DNA of 64,000 nucleotides from Aquatica leii (taxonomy: Eukaryota > Arthropoda > Insecta > Coleoptera > Lampyridae). The stretch is taken from contig CM069432.1 in NCBI GenBank assembly GCA_035610365.1, positions 224,896,532 to 224,960,531 on the forward strand, read 5' to 3'. Positions within the stretch are counted from its first letter, which is position 1. Every line of letters begins with the position of its first letter. Positions 36,561-48,489 of the stretch are shown piece after piece. Below the pieces are notes generated by a model that saw only the letters and a program-made list of their open reading frames with translations, did no database searches and had not been told where the DNA came from. The position numbers and the translations under genes were made by a program.

Positions 36561-36705
36561 TTAAACCCTCGTTTTACTCGAGTTTAAAAATGTTCACTTG
36601 GTAAAAAAACCGTCCAATTTACACAGGAAATCGTTAAATAAACTACTATTATTACGTGCTACTCATTACGTGTCAGTATCTGTTTTGATCTATTCACTTA
36701 GCAAC

Positions 36706-37000
36706 CAAATGATCTATTCACTTAGCAACAGTTTTATTGTTTCAGTTCTAACTTTCGCTAAAAATTGTTTGCAAGGTAGTTGCAGTTTGCGTACTTTTCT
36801 AAAAGTGAAGGATTTAGTAGTAATAAATAGATGCTTTGTTTTTATTGTAACGTTGTCAGAGGTCTCTCAGACTTTGCGGTAACCATTAAGCCACAAAATT
36901 AGATTTTGGAAATTTAACGTTTTAGTGTGCAAATGAGCCATAACGAAAACTTTCCTGACAAAATGTATTTTTACGACCGCAGGTTTATTAATTAAACTTG
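36706..37000. other. No gene recognised
   Basis: A word ATCTATTCACTTAGCAAC occurs twice in tandem (36,688-36,728). Otherwise nothing is identified. Confidence 0.4.
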
Positions 37001-38040
37001 AATTGTGTTGAATCAAAATAACAAAAAGGTGGAATTTTATAAAACCCAAGATGCTTTGGTGCTGTGGAAGATGTAGAAAAATTTTGTGAAGAAACTTTTG
37101 ATGCGGATTATTACCAAAATAAATAATAATGTAGTTCTGAGAGTTCAGAAAATGAACAAGAAAAATTTTCAAAAAAAAATTAACTTTGGAAAAAATAAGT
37201 GCAAATGGTAAATACTTAATTCAATTATTTTTTAAATGCATTTGTCTGTAATAAAATTGGTATTTTTTGTAAGTGTGAAGATAAACCGCTCGTAAATGTT
37301 AGAACTAGTCAACATAACATTGTTGTTACTTTACCTGCATTATGTGCAAATGCAAAACAACTACCTACAAATCATAAACGTACCTATGTAAAAATAAAAG
37401 AAATTAGACAAAAATACAAAAGCCCTGTTGATGAAATAGAAATGAAAAATTTCTTTAATAAATTTATCAAAAATTCACACAGTGCATTGTCTCTTAGAAG
37501 ACAGCAATTGATTAAGATGCTCGTTTTCTTCAGAGTTCGCTGTAACTTTTAAGTAAACATGCATAAACAACCGGTAAGATATGGCATAAAATTTAGGTGC
37601 TTCACTCTGGAAAAAGCTCAGAATCAATATCACTGTCTGTTAACTAAGAGAATTTAAAAATTCCACCACCACTGTTATAAAATTGGTTGTAGTTCCGTAC
37701 AACTGGTGCAAAAATTACAAAAAAGGGGCTTATATATGTTGAAACAGTTTAAAAAAATCAAACGGATTTTTTATCACAATTTCAAACCAACAAACACGGC
37801 AAAGAAAAAACCAGCTTGCACGGATTTAATAACGACGAAGACGTAAAAATCTGTTGATTTCATCAATGCATCACAATAAATTAATTGATTCAATTTCTGG
37901 AAAATTATTAAGCTTTACAACTTTACTAAAAGTGGTGTTGACACCTTAGACAACAAAGCTGCTAGCTATAGTTCTAATTGCAGGACACGTAGGTGGTAGA
38001 TGGCAATTTTTTTAGTACTACTAGACAGTTAATGCCTATG
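37000..38040 (+). pseudogene. piggyBac transposase relic, internally deleted
   Basis: Plus-strand pieces: TSQHNIVVTLPALCANAKQL and SPVDEIEMKNFFNKFI (N-terminal to core entry), then IKMLVFFRVRCNF, where the first catalytic block normally reads DEMLVFFRGRC and the Asp has been lost. Next come PVRYGIKFRCFTLEKAQNQY and, after a gap, LYNFTKSGVDTLDNKAASYS, which carries the third Asp region (GVDTLD), with NCRTR and DGNFFS after it. Many stops. The segment with the second Asp and the zinc tail is missing or unreadable. Subfamily differs from the 49-54 kb copy. Confidence 0.75.
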
Positions 38041-38079
38041 TTTTTTTTCTGAAGTTACAAGAACATTCCAAAATTGGAC

Positions 38080-39370
38080 ACAGATTATTTTTTGAAATTG
38101 CTATGATTATAAGCGACTTTTGGCTTAGACCGCGTCCTAGTTAAACACCCAGACTTAGGCTTGCTCCTAGTCTCTTCTTGAGAGCCAAAACAAGAAGTAG
38201 AACTTGGCGCTTGCCGTATTGTCGTTCTTGAACGCAAACAAACTGACATTTCGCAAGACATTGTCTCTTGCATCTTCAGAGGGGTAAATGTGACTAAAAG
38301 AAAAAGTGTAAATGACCTTATCTTTCCGTTACCGCTTGACTGACTTCGTTATTACTCGGAGTAAGTGTTTGTGTCTTTTCCAAGAAGGTCGATCTTTGTC
38401 TTCGAGGATATAATACTGGTAGCCAAGATTGGCTGATTCTTAAACCGTCTTCTCGGTTCATATTACATGGATGTTTTTCTGTTTCCACAGCTTTGCGGAT
38501 TAGTCTGGGAAAGTAGAAAGGAGTTCTTGCCAACACTTTAGTTTGGTCAAAGTTCAGCGTGTGTCCTTGGTTCCACGCGTGTTTTGTCACTGCTGATTAA
38601 GTAACTCTGCGGTGTTTGCGGTCAGCCATATGTTTTTTAACTTCAATAGAGTCTGTCCTATATAACTAGATTCACAGGAACAACGAATTTTCTAACTCCG
38701 GCATGTTTTAGAGCCCCTTGTTTGTCTTTAGCAAAAGTAAACCAGTTGTTCAGGGTATCCTTAGTCGTAAAGGCAGAGTTAATATTATGCTTCTTTAGCA
38801 CTCTGTTTATTTTTGTCTATCAAACCCATACAGTACGGTAAATAAGCGGTGCTAGTAGAAGGTGATAAGTCTTCTTTGAGTTTTGGATTTATTGCTCTTT
38901 TCCATGCGTTTTGGATCTCTTTGAACCCGTATCCATTTTGTTGTAAAGACTCCAACAGTGTTTCTTTTTCTTTTTGTAGATTTTCATTATCTGACACACA
39001 TATAACTCTTTTGGCTAAAGTATGCAAAACAGCATTCTTCTGTACTGGATGGTGGTGAGATTTGGCGTTTAAGTATCTGTTCCGTGCGTTGTCTTTCTAT
39101 AAACGAAATGCCCCAATTTTCCGTTATTTTTCTTTATCACCAGTACATCAAGAAAGGCTAGAGTGCTGTTATGTTCTAACTCCATAGTAAATTTAATGCT
39201 GTTATGTGCAGAGTTTAGATGTTAAAATAACTGATTTAGTTTATTTTTGCCATGAGGCCATACAACAAACATATCATCAGCATTAGGCGTAACGTTGTAA
39301 TATTCACTGCAGTTATAGCTATTTATTGGTCTTTTAGGATCTTATGGGCCGTGACTTTAAGTAAAAAGGT
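38080..39370 (-). mobile_element. Second Penelope-like family, 5'-truncated
   Basis: Minus strand from 39,370: NADDMFVVWPHGKNKLNQLF (reverse transcriptase active site ADD), FTMELEHNSTLAFLDVLVIK, GHFVYRKTTHGTDT, then HTLAKRVICVSDNENLQKEK and NGYGFKEIQNAWKRAI. The GIY-YIG endonuclease follows: IRCSCESSYIGQT (frameshifted) and HAWNQGHTLNFDQTKVLART with FYFPRLIRKAVETEKHP. The 5' half of the reverse transcriptase is absent. Sequence differs clearly from the PLE at 59-61 kb, so at least two PLE families are present, and a third if the fold-back arms count. Confidence 0.87.
38245..38282 (-). ncRNA. Hammerhead-like core of second PLE family
   Basis: On the minus strand: CTGAAGA (38,273-38,279), a hairpin with perfect six-base stem GCAAGA / TCTTGC, then GAAA (38,249-38,252). 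Both core boxes and stem II are intact here, the best preserved in the window. PLEs are known to carry hammerhead motifs of this kind. Stems I and III could not be settled by eye. Confidence 0.55.
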
Positions 39371-39619
39371 AGAACTAACGAGCGCTAAATTTAAAATTTT
39401 TGATTGATGAAGTTCTAAACTAAAAACACAATATGATCACAGAAACATACATTATAGAAACTTATATTACCGATCGATTACACACAGGTTAAAGTTCTGA
39501 ATAATAAATATTGAATTAAACAAACTTCAAATCAGTATACTATTGTAATTATTTATATCATTATAAAAATCTAAACTAAATACATAAGTAGTAATCAACC
39601 AAAAAATGCACCCTGCTTA
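39371..39619. other. Short AT-rich gap
   Basis: No feature recognised between the PLE 5' end and the Tc1 relic. Confidence 0.4.
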
Positions 39620-40370
39620 TCAATTTACTTATTTAGGTATGTATCCATTATTGGTTATACATTCCCGTACACGGTTTGGCATCGAATTGATTAAATTAAA
39701 TAAATCCACACAGTATTAATATGGCGATGCAAGTTGTTTATGTTTCGTATTTCTGTGTTATTGTTCAATTTGTCGTTCCACACACGTACGGCCGCCGGCC
39801 ACAAATCCGGTGAATTAGGTGACCAACGGATTTTTTGCACTTCTGGATGTTGTAAGAACCATTCTTGAACTACCGCTGACGCATGTATAGGAGAATTGTC
39901 CTAAACAAACCGAATTGGTCCTACGGGATAAACTGCTCGTACGGTGGCCAACATAACGTCTCTCAAAATTGTCAGGTAAGTTGGAGCAGTTAAGCGTTCA
40001 TCGACACATGTTAATTTCCCTGTGCCAGCATCACTCATCCATCTCCAGTACGCAGCACTAATTCTCCCACTTCATGTGTTGCGTTGCACATGTTTTAATT
40101 CATATCTAGAATTACGTGGCTTCTAAAGAACTTTTTTACTATCTTGGGAAATGCAGAAGGTTTTTTTATATGAAAAAACAACATCTTTCCAATCAAAATT
40201 TAAAAGATCTGAAAACTGCAATCTCCGGTAGGCATTTTTTTCAGTTATTAAAGGTTTCTTTACAAGTCGATAGCAGCTTATGTATATCTTCAGCTTTTTG
40301 AGTTTTCGGTCTATGAAAGTACTGATTTAAGTGTAATTTTAATGAGAATTTCTGTATTCTTTCTTCTCGA
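39620..40370 (-). pseudogene. Tc1-like transposase relic
   Basis: Minus strand from 40,370: REERIQKFSLKLHLN, then DWKDVVFSYEKTFCISQDS (first catalytic block, FSDE changed to FSYE), PRNSRYELKHV, ISAAYWRWMSDAGTGKL, AVYPVGPIRFV, then DNSPIHASAVVQEWFLQHPE (second Asp intact) and IRWSPNSPDLWPAAVRVWND (third block, where the family has NSPDLNPIENVW). In Tc1 elements this protein excises and inserts at TA. Dead by substitutions and stops. The downstream TIR was not found. Confidence 0.78.
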
Positions 40371-40522
40371 ATTTTAATTCAATCTTTGATTTTGGTTTCA
40401 ATACTCTAAATACTAGTAATAAAAGTAGAAAAACATTTGTAAATTTTTGTTTAGTAGGTAATTAGACTAGTTTTATAATTATGAATCCTAGGTTTTCCAT
40501 AATAATTGAAATGCAATGAACC

Positions 40523-41896
40523 AAATCCAGATGATTGCAAAATTTCTTACGTTTGCAAAATGTAATGTTTTGCACCCTACATGGATTTATTAATGTTCAA
40601 AAAGGCAAAATAATAAGTAAAAGTAAAAGAAAATTGTATAGAATAATATAAAAAAAAACAGTTTAGAAACTATAAATTAATAATGCTTTGTTATTATTTC
40701 GTTAAAAAGTTTTATTTCTTTGTATTATTACATTTTGTTGATGTTATTGTACTTGTTTTATTATTATTTATTACTTAAAGCAAGATAAAACATTATTTTT
40801 TTATTTGGAGATATTTGCATTTTTTCATCTTTGTTTTACACAACATTTCTTAAATCAGCAAAGTTAGAGCATTTTTTCCGTGTATTACGACAGTGTAATC
40901 AAAAAAAAAAACAATTGAACATCGTATTTTACCTATATTCATTAAAATCCATTTTCTATGAAAAAATACAAACTAGGAATAAATGTTTTGAAAATTTGTA
41001 ATGGGAATTAAGATTACAATTATTATTCAACCGCTAATTACGTTCAAATGATGATAATATTTCTTTTACAAAAAAAAATCGGAATGTTCACTTTAATTTG
41101 CTCCGGAAATATTAAAAATTTAGGCTAATTGAATAGCAATTTCATATTTGGGCATGCAGTTTAAACTTATTCGAGCTATTAATGGAACATTTTCAATTTA
41201 TTTTGTTTATAAATCCAGATGATTGCAAAATTTCTTACGTTTGCAAAATGTAATGTTTTGCACCCTACATGGATTTATTAATGTTCAAAAAGGCAAAATA
41301 ATAAGTAAAAGTAAAAGAAAATTGTATAGAATAATATAAAAAAAAACAGTTTAGAAACTATAAATTAATAATGCTTTGTTATTATTTCGTTAAAAAGTTT
41401 TATTTCTTTGTATTATTACATTTTGTTGATGTTATTGTACTTGTTTTATTATTATTTATTACTTAAAGCAAGATAAAACATTATTTTTTTATTTGGAGAT
41501 ATTTGCATTTTTTCATCTTTGTTTTACACAACATTTCTTAAATCAGCAAAGTTAGAGCATTTTTTCCGTGTATTACGACAGTGTAATAAAAAAAAAAACA
41601 ATTGAACATCGTATTTTACCTATATTCATTAAAATCCATTTTCTATGAAAAAATACAAACTAGGAATAAATGTTTTGAAAATTTGTAATGGGAATTAAGA
41701 TTACAATTATTATTCAACCACTAATTACGTTCAAATGATGATAATATTTCTTTTACAAAAAACACCGGAATGTTCACTTTAATTTGCTCCGGAAATATTA
41801 AAAATTTAGGCTAATTGAATAGCAATTTCATATTTGGGCATGCAGTTTAAACTTATTCGAGCTATTAATGGAACATTTTTAATTTATTTTGTTTAT
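40523..41896. repeat. Recent 688-bp tandem duplication
   Basis: Copy 1 is 40,523-41,210 and copy 2 is 41,211-41,896. I count about five differences: two in A-runs, CCGCTAAT/CCACTAAT, AATCGGAA/ACACCGGAA and TTTTCAAT/TTTTTAAT, so about 99% identity. The word AAATC stands at the start, at the junction and just after the end, fitting slippage or unequal exchange at a short homology. No protein inside. In a haploid assembly of a diploid, two alleles wrongly joined would look the same. Confidence 0.95.
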
Positions 41897-42185
41897 AAAT
41901 CAAATTATAAATGGCTGATAACTTTTTTAATTAAGTTCTATAGCATTCATTTAAAACTTGAGCAGCGAACATAAATACATAAATAAAAAAATTGGCGAAA
42001 ACAAATTTAAATCTTTATGGTACAATTTAGATACATATTTGTAAGAAGAAAAAACATGTTCTTTGAACGCTTCAAGCGGTGCTTATAAAGTATCGTTAGT
42101 AACCCTGTAATATCGCTGCAAGTAATGTCTACAATGCTAATGTTGTCAAATTTAACTAGTCGTTCTGTCATAACGTAAGTTTGGT

Positions 42186-42242
42186 TGTCTACCCTGCAGG
42201 TCGCGCTTAGAAGTGTTCAATAACTTTTTTGAGGCAGTGTAC
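42186..42242 (-). repeat. Tc1-like terminal inverted repeat
   Basis: Inverted, this reads CACTGCCTCAAAAAAGTTAT and then TGAACACTTCTAAGCGCGAC, the form of a Tc1-family terminus (CACTGC...AAAAGTTATTGAACACTT). It is placed and oriented as the 5' end of the transposase relic at 39,620-40,370, with the tandem duplication between them. Confidence 0.6.
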
Positions 42243-42639
42243 ATGCTTATTTAGAAACTAAAAATTTTCATACAATAATTACGATTAGAAGAAAACTAAG
42301 AAGTGAAAATACTAGTATCAATATGTTCTAGATTACTTACAAAATGCTAAAATAAGTTGTTTGCCCTTTTTTAATACAAAGCACATAATAAGAAATCAGA
42401 AATAGTTTTTTAATTATTTTAATTAAATACATTCCTTAACAAAATAGAATACAGTGCTGTGATATTAAGAAATTATCGTCTTATTTGTTAATTATAAAAG
42501 TTAATAATTTGTTTTAAGAGAGAATATTCGATTTATTAATATATACAAAAATAGACATCGAAACTCGTAATACAGTTAAACAAAAATGTGTTAATATACA
42601 TTAAACAAAAATTAGCGTTAATTAACGTTGATTAGAATT

Positions 42640-43850
42640 AATGAATATTTAATGGTCTGAAGAATAACAATCTGATTCATCATTGTCATCTGTTTCAGAT
42701 TCACCAATGTTAATAATAAGTTCGGGAACACTATCACTCGCAATTTCTCTGTTAAGGTATTCTGCTTCCACTTTGTCCACATGATTATGTACTCTTTGCC
42801 ATTCGGCTGCGCCAATTTCTTTAAATTTATTTTCTGTCAAGTTTAAAACATCATTCAGCTTATATGTTGTTTTGTGTGCAATAACATGATTTTTAATTAG
42901 TGCCCATATTTTTTTAATTGGATAAGTTCAAGATCTAGATGTCCACGTTCCGATTGTAATTTATCAACTATATAATTTTTATCTTAGCACACAACTCAAT
43001 TTCTGTTTTATGTAATTCAAACAAAATACCTCGTTCTGCCAACCATTTCTGCATTAAATCTTTCTTTCATGCCAATATAGGATTTGGATGTACGAAAACA
43101 TTATGGTATTTAGCATTGTCTTAGACTAAACTTGACTCAATGTTAGGGAGAATTTTTTTTAATCCATTTTTTTGTAAAATTAGAATGATTCATGTCATCA
43201 TGGTAATTACCTGTTTTAAGTCCAGACTTAAACAATAATAAACAATTTTAAACAAATTATTTTCGGACTCCAGCATTGAGAATTATTAAACGTGGGACTT
43301 TTGCAACTAGTGACTTTAAGCACTGTCACTGCCATCATCCCAAATGTTCGGAACTGTATGCGAGCTGCGAAAATATGTTTCATCACAATACACAATGTTT
43401 TTCTTCTTTCTTCTTTATACTGTTCTAACTTTCTAAAACTCGGTACGTTTTGTTCTAATCTTTACTTTTTCTATTAATTGTTTGTGGTCATGTTGAGTTT
43501 TTTCTATTGAAAGACAATTTGTTGTAAGAACTAAGATAATTTTCCTTGAAACTCAACATTGACTTTTTTCTGTAATTTTTAAAATACCGCCGGCATTGTT
43601 GGCCTCTTATAATAATTGTTGGCAAAAGTATAAATTAGTTGTTGTATAATTTCTTCTTTAAATTTGTCTACTGATGATTTTAGGCTTTCTTTGTTAACAG
43701 TTTTTCTAGGCAAAAAAAATCTTCTCTGGCTTTTCAGAAGCTTCTTTCAGTATTTAACCCAACTCCAGTAGTTGTCGCTACCCTTTCTCAAAGGCTGTTC
43801 AAAAGAATCAAAGCTGTCCTTGTTCTTTTTAAGTGAATTTTTTCTCTATA
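42640..43850 (-). pseudogene. IS630-type (DDE_3) transposase relic
   Basis: Minus strand: YCDETYFRSSHTVPNIWDDG (first Asp), then PRLIILNAGVRK, CLLLFKSGLKTGNYHDDMNH, SLVXDNAKYHNVFVHPNPIL (second Asp in DNAKYHN), WLAERGILFELHKTEIELCA, and KNMGTN plus NHVIAHKTT-like residues. The C-terminal tail follows: DVLNLTENKFKEIGAAEWQR, VHNHVDKVEAEYLNREIASD and the acidic ESETDDNDESDCYSSDH ending at 42,650. This is the layout of a large insect IS630-type family. Several frameshifts; TIRs not found. Confidence 0.72.
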
Positions 43851-43947
43851 AAATTTTGGTTTACACTATAAAATAAGTAAAAGAACAAATAATTCAACAT
43901 TGAAGATTTAGCATTGAAATCCTTATGCTGCGTTTTCAGTTACAACC

Positions 43948-43972
43948 ATATATATATATATATATATATATA
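43948..43972. repeat. (TA)n microsatellite
   Basis: Twelve uninterrupted AT units. Confidence 0.95.
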
Positions 43973-45780
43973 CAAATAAAACGATAAGAATATTTAAAAT
44001 TTTTTCTCCTTGTTTATCCGAGCTGTTACATTTATAAAACAACTTTTCTTAAAGCATTTTAGGTTGTTCAGTTTTTTGTTTTTTTTTAACAATAAATTTT
44101 TGTAAAAATGCAGTTGTGTGTGTCTTAAGTGATCGTTTCTCGAATCTAATTTTTGTTCGAGTGTAGTACGAATCAACAGTGCCATTTTGTGTTAAAATAA
44201 AATATGTATGCAATTAATTATTATATGTTTTATCTTAAAGTTATAGGCCGCGCCGTATATAAGTATATAAAAAATTTTACTGGCATCTACGACAGTGTTT
44301 CAAGCATTTTATCGGTGTATATTTATTACATTTTAGATAGCGCGGATTGATTTATTTTTAAGTATTTATAATGTTTTTTCGTTTTTTGTTAAACTAAAAT
44401 AATAGTGCAACTGTATTAAATAAATAATAAAGTTAGTGTTACTCTACTTATAATAAAAATAAATTGTGCTTTTAATAAAATTGTAACATAAATAACACTT
44501 GTTTTAATATATTATTAAATTTTAATTATTGTTTTTTTTATAATATACGTTCTAATTATTCAACTTTGAACGAAACGCAGTTGATTTAATTTTTTCACGA
44601 TTAAGTCTTTTAGAATCTACAATTTAGTTATTAATTGTACAACAATAATCTCAATGTTATGTGCAAGAAATGTCATTAACAAATCGATTAATTTTATAGC
44701 ATTTAGTTGTCAGTGCGTAACACTATTTTCTATTAAATTCAATTCAACAAAAAGTTACGTAGGAAATTACATGTTTTAAAAAGAGTTTAATATTAATTTA
44801 AGGTAACTAAATATCGTTAATAGAACGTTCAGAAGGATTACTAACCAAATGTAATCAATATATTTACTCTGTAGAAAATCACGGGAAAAACCGAGACTGT
44901 TTACAGTAGACGTTTACATCCCAACATTGACACATTCGCAAGTCATGTAATTTTAAGTATAATAATGCCAAGCACCAAACTAATTAAAACATAATAAACA
45001 AGCCGTGACATTAAATAATAGGCACTTATTTGTTGAACTATTATAAAAAAACCAAGTCAGGTGAGGTTAATAAGCAAACGACATCAACTTACTGGTTGTT
45101 TTCAATGCTTGTTTTAATAGTAAAACTTACTTTTACACTATAAATTACGTATGCATTAATGTTGTATAACATTGTCTAAACCACTTTTTATTAAAGTATT
45201 AAACTTTTATTAAAACTGAATCTAAAACCCAATTGACTAATGATGTTAATTTTATGATTTACGCAAATAAAATAAAAATAGTTTATATTCTACGCTTAAA
45301 AAAACATTAATTTGTTTAACAATTTATAAACGTAACATTTAACAAAAAAAAATATGTAAAACAGCTACAACAAATTGTGTGCAAATTAATACAGTGTTCA
45401 CTCGATGCTTTGTAGTAGTAGATGTTGAATTAACGATTCAAATTAAATTAACTGTTTTTTTCTTGCCGACGATTCAACAGTCACTTGCAAAGTTGTCTAA
45501 AAAAGCACTTTAACAATAATCAATATTTCATAACATTTTGTGATTGTACAAATTGAAAAAACTGATTTCACTACACCTCAAATTAACTGTTTAGAACGGA
45601 CGTAAACAAAATTTAAAAGATTATAATGGTTACCAATTTTCGTGTAAAGACATTACTTAAACAATTGTGTTGACAACTTTTTATAAATTTTGTATAAAAT
45701 AAATTAAGTCAAATGTGTTTCAGTTCGGTGTTAATTCTCATAGTCAAATACTTCTACCGACCTAGCAAATACACTCTGAA
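43973..45780. other. AT-rich stretch, nothing recognised
   Basis: No exon or element recognised in about 1.8 kb. Confidence 0.4.
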
Positions 45781-46960
45781 ACTTTTTTCATTTGTAATAG
45801 TGTAGAATAAATTTCCTAAAATAACCAGTTAATCCGAGAAAAGTCTGGATTTGTTTTAATGTTGTCGGTTTTAAAAATTTTATAACCGCTGCAGTTTTAC
45901 TAGGATATAACTGTTCATCCTCGATTGTATGTTTTCAAAATTCTATACGTCCGTACATGGATTGACCTTTTTTTAAAATTTATTTCAAGGCCGTACTTGT
46001 AAGCTATGTTAAACACCATTTTAATTAACTTTAGAGCTTTTTGATCGTATTTCTTTGGTATCATTAGATTATCCATGTACAGTAAAACGTTTTTGTTCTC
46101 TATTACAATAATATAACGCAAAAGAACAAATGGTGAGTTGCACAGTCCAAATGGTACACGTGTCAAACAATATTGTTCTAAATTAGTCATAAACGAAGTG
46201 TACTGCAGACTATCTTCTTCTACAGGAAAAAAAAAGAGTTTCATATTTCAGGTCGATCGCGCAGAATGTCTTTGTTTTATGTAGTCTGTCTAGAAGATCC
46301 TCAATCTATTGACGAGTAACGAGTATTTATCTTTAAAGATATTATAGTTCATCGTTGATAATTGACATATAGTCGTGGAAAACTATACTCTTTTCGTTAC
46401 CATAACAATTGGACGGTAAAACGCAGAGAGATTTGTTGTTCTGTAATTTCTTGTTCAGTAAATGGCAAAATTCTTAGTCTTAAATAAATCGGGTAGTCAT
46501 CGGGTCTTTATGGTAACATCTGCTGTTCTTATTTCATTGGTTTGTAGTCATTAATCAATTTTTGTAAATCCCATATAACATTTTGGTTACAACTTAGATC
46601 AATGTTGATGTTATCTTTGAATCTATTTTTATATTTTTTTCTGGTTTTGTAATTTGAATGCTTCCATTTTCTATTATCAATCATACATCATTTAAAAATT
46701 GGTGTCCTGTTATGACATCAACGTCTATTTTGATATCAACAACGTATAATCTAGTTTAAAAATTATGTTTGGCTATTGTTATTTTATTTCTGAGATAATC
46801 CAAGGTTAACTCCTACGTCGCAAAATTCGTGTATTCTTCCAAATCAGCATTTTTCCTACCGGTGTGAGATGTAAATGTCAGTGTGTGTCGTCTACCTTTA
46901 TTACACCAATAAATAAATTGCGCCGTTCTACCTTCTTTGCACTTTACTGTTACTTCAAAA
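45780..46960 (-). pseudogene. Ty3/Gypsy pol relic: protease and reverse transcriptase
   Basis: Minus strand from about 46,960. A retropepsin-like part (YVVDIKIDVDVITGHQFLND, then IIENGSIQITKPEKN) is followed by the reverse transcriptase: FSTTICQLSTMNYNIFKDKY, EEDSLQYTSFMTNLEQYCLT, RVPFGLCNSPFV and NVLLYMDNLMIPKKYDQKAL. The catalytic YMDD is YMDN, losing one metal-binding Asp. IAYKYGLEINFKK and the thumb/connection (DEQLYPSKTAAVIKFLKPTT, LKQIQTFLGLTGYFRKFI) follow, ending near 45,780. RNase H, integrase and both LTRs are missing. The domain order is that of Ty3/Gypsy pol. Confidence 0.88.
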
Positions 46961-47879
46961 TATATCTTTACACTTACAAACTATTTCAAATGGTTCAAGT
47001 AATTATTTGAAGTCGATTTTTCAAAATGTTTTTAACACTTCAAACAGAACTTGTCGTAATACCGTTTTTTCTACATTAACCATTTTTTAATTACGAACGA
47101 GTCCCCAAATTGTGGGGAAAAATCAGCAAAAGTAACACATATGTTTTATGCGTTTAAAATGTTGAATTTTTACACAAAGTTTCTATTACATTATATATTA
47201 TTAATTACTTATTTTTAACTAGAACTTTTTAATAAGTTTGTCACAATACATCGTCGCGGGTTACTACTTTGAGTAATCATTTATGACTGTCTCACTTATA
47301 CTGCTGGGAATAACTAAATAACTACAATATAATAAAAGCAACGCACCATATTTTATTAGCAAACTGCTCAACATTTTCTGAAAGTCAAGCTAAAACATAA
47401 GAAAGAAACATGATAATTCTGGTATTGGAATTCCTTACATTTACTATTTCTAATTTTTGAAATAATTTTTGTGATTACTACTTACATTTTGTGTCTGTAT
47501 TAAAATGAACTTTTTTATTATACAGTGTGGTCGCCCGGTACTTCCACTGATTGATATATAAATATGTAAATAGCACAAATCTAAAAGTTTGATAGTATAC
47601 TAATATCGATAAGAGATTATACCGGTTATACCGGAAGTAAATTTCTTATTTTAGACGAATTACCTTGTATATTATTTGATGTTTGTGTTTGCGTACAATT
47701 CTAAACATATTTTATGTATGACAAAAAGATTGACTTAGAAAATCTTTGCATGATGTTTTAAAAATAATTACACAGGATGGTCAAAAAATGAAGAATAAAA
47801 ATTAGGAGTAAAAAACCTCAAAAATCAATTTTTACTTTCCTATAACGAAATATAGATTGCATTTATTAATTTTACGTTT
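46961..47879. other. No gene recognised
   Basis: May include decayed gag of the adjacent Gypsy element on the minus strand, but I cannot read a motif. The rest is AT-rich. Confidence 0.35.
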
Positions 47880-48480
47880 TAAGGTCTCTTGAATCAGAAA
47901 AATGTATTTTTGACAAAAAATGTAGGGTGTCTGTGTGTAACGATGTATCCACGATAACTCTCGAACCAAAAGTCCTAGTAACTTGGAATTTGGTATGGAG
48001 CTGGCTTTTCATATTCTCTCGATTCTATCAAAAAATGGGTCTGATACAGAAACCGGAAGTGGGTGTATTCGTCATTTTTAACAGTTTTTCTTATATAATT
48101 TTGTACGTATGTAAATTATTTAAATTGTTTTTACAGTTTTTTATAGAGTTAATACTTCCTAATAATTTATTCAAATAAATTTTTTTTAACATTAACAGTT
48201 TATTAGATATTTGATTTATAATTTAAAGTAAATTTCATAAATAATCCTAGGTTCGAATCCTGCTTGCGACATTTTTTTTAGAAAAAAATTCCATATCTTG
48301 AATTCAAAAATAACAATTTTTCCCTCTATTTTTTTGACTTGTTTATATAAAGAGTGCTGCATCTTATTTAAATAATCTTTGGATGTACTCACGATAACTC
48401 TTGAACCAAAAGTCCTAGTAACCTCTAAATTGGTGTAGAGCTGGTTTTTTATATTTTCTCTGCTTTGTCAGAAGAGTTTG
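47880..48480 (+). repeat. Dispersed repeat with two diverged internal copies
   Basis: GATGTATCCACGATAACTCT, CGAACCAAAAGTCCTAGTAA and the following ATTTGGTATGGAGCTGG (47,943-48,006) recur at 48,374-48,455 as GATGTACTCACGATAACTCT, TGAACCAAAAGTCCTAGTAA and TTGGTGTAGAGCTGG. The GATAACTC...AAAGTCCTAG wording is like 3'-terminal repeats seen widely in arthropods. I take it as a mobile-element remnant; family not identified. Confidence 0.6.
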
Positions 48481-48489
48481 TTTGTATAT

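Larger units (their letters stand above)
29340..36705. repeat. Large old inverted repeat, arms interrupted
   Basis: Three blocks on the left recur inverted, in mirror order, on the right. Block A is 29,340-29,396 with 36,649-36,705 (GTTGCTAAGT, CAGATACTGACACGTAAT, AGCACGTAATAA). Block B is 29,775-29,835 with 35,030-35,095 (TTGTTAGTCAATTGCGTT, AGTAACC). Block C is 30,345-30,395 with 34,958-35,010 (TTACATTTATGCTTTTTATT). The pogo element sits between C and its mirror, so the original element was a fold-back whose centre was the pogo insertion site. Both arms carry later inserts: a palindromic segment at 29,850-30,340 and an inverted-repeat element at 35,185-36,560. Identity between arms is roughly 80-90% by eye. 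Confidence 0.6.

Noticed and set aside
48245..48275. GGTTCGAATCC, a perfect tRNA B-box / T-arm
   Set aside because: No acceptor, D-arm or anticodon arm can be found upstream; the preceding 70 bases are AT-rich. Probably chance or part of the surrounding repeat, perhaps an old tRNA-derived SINE end.
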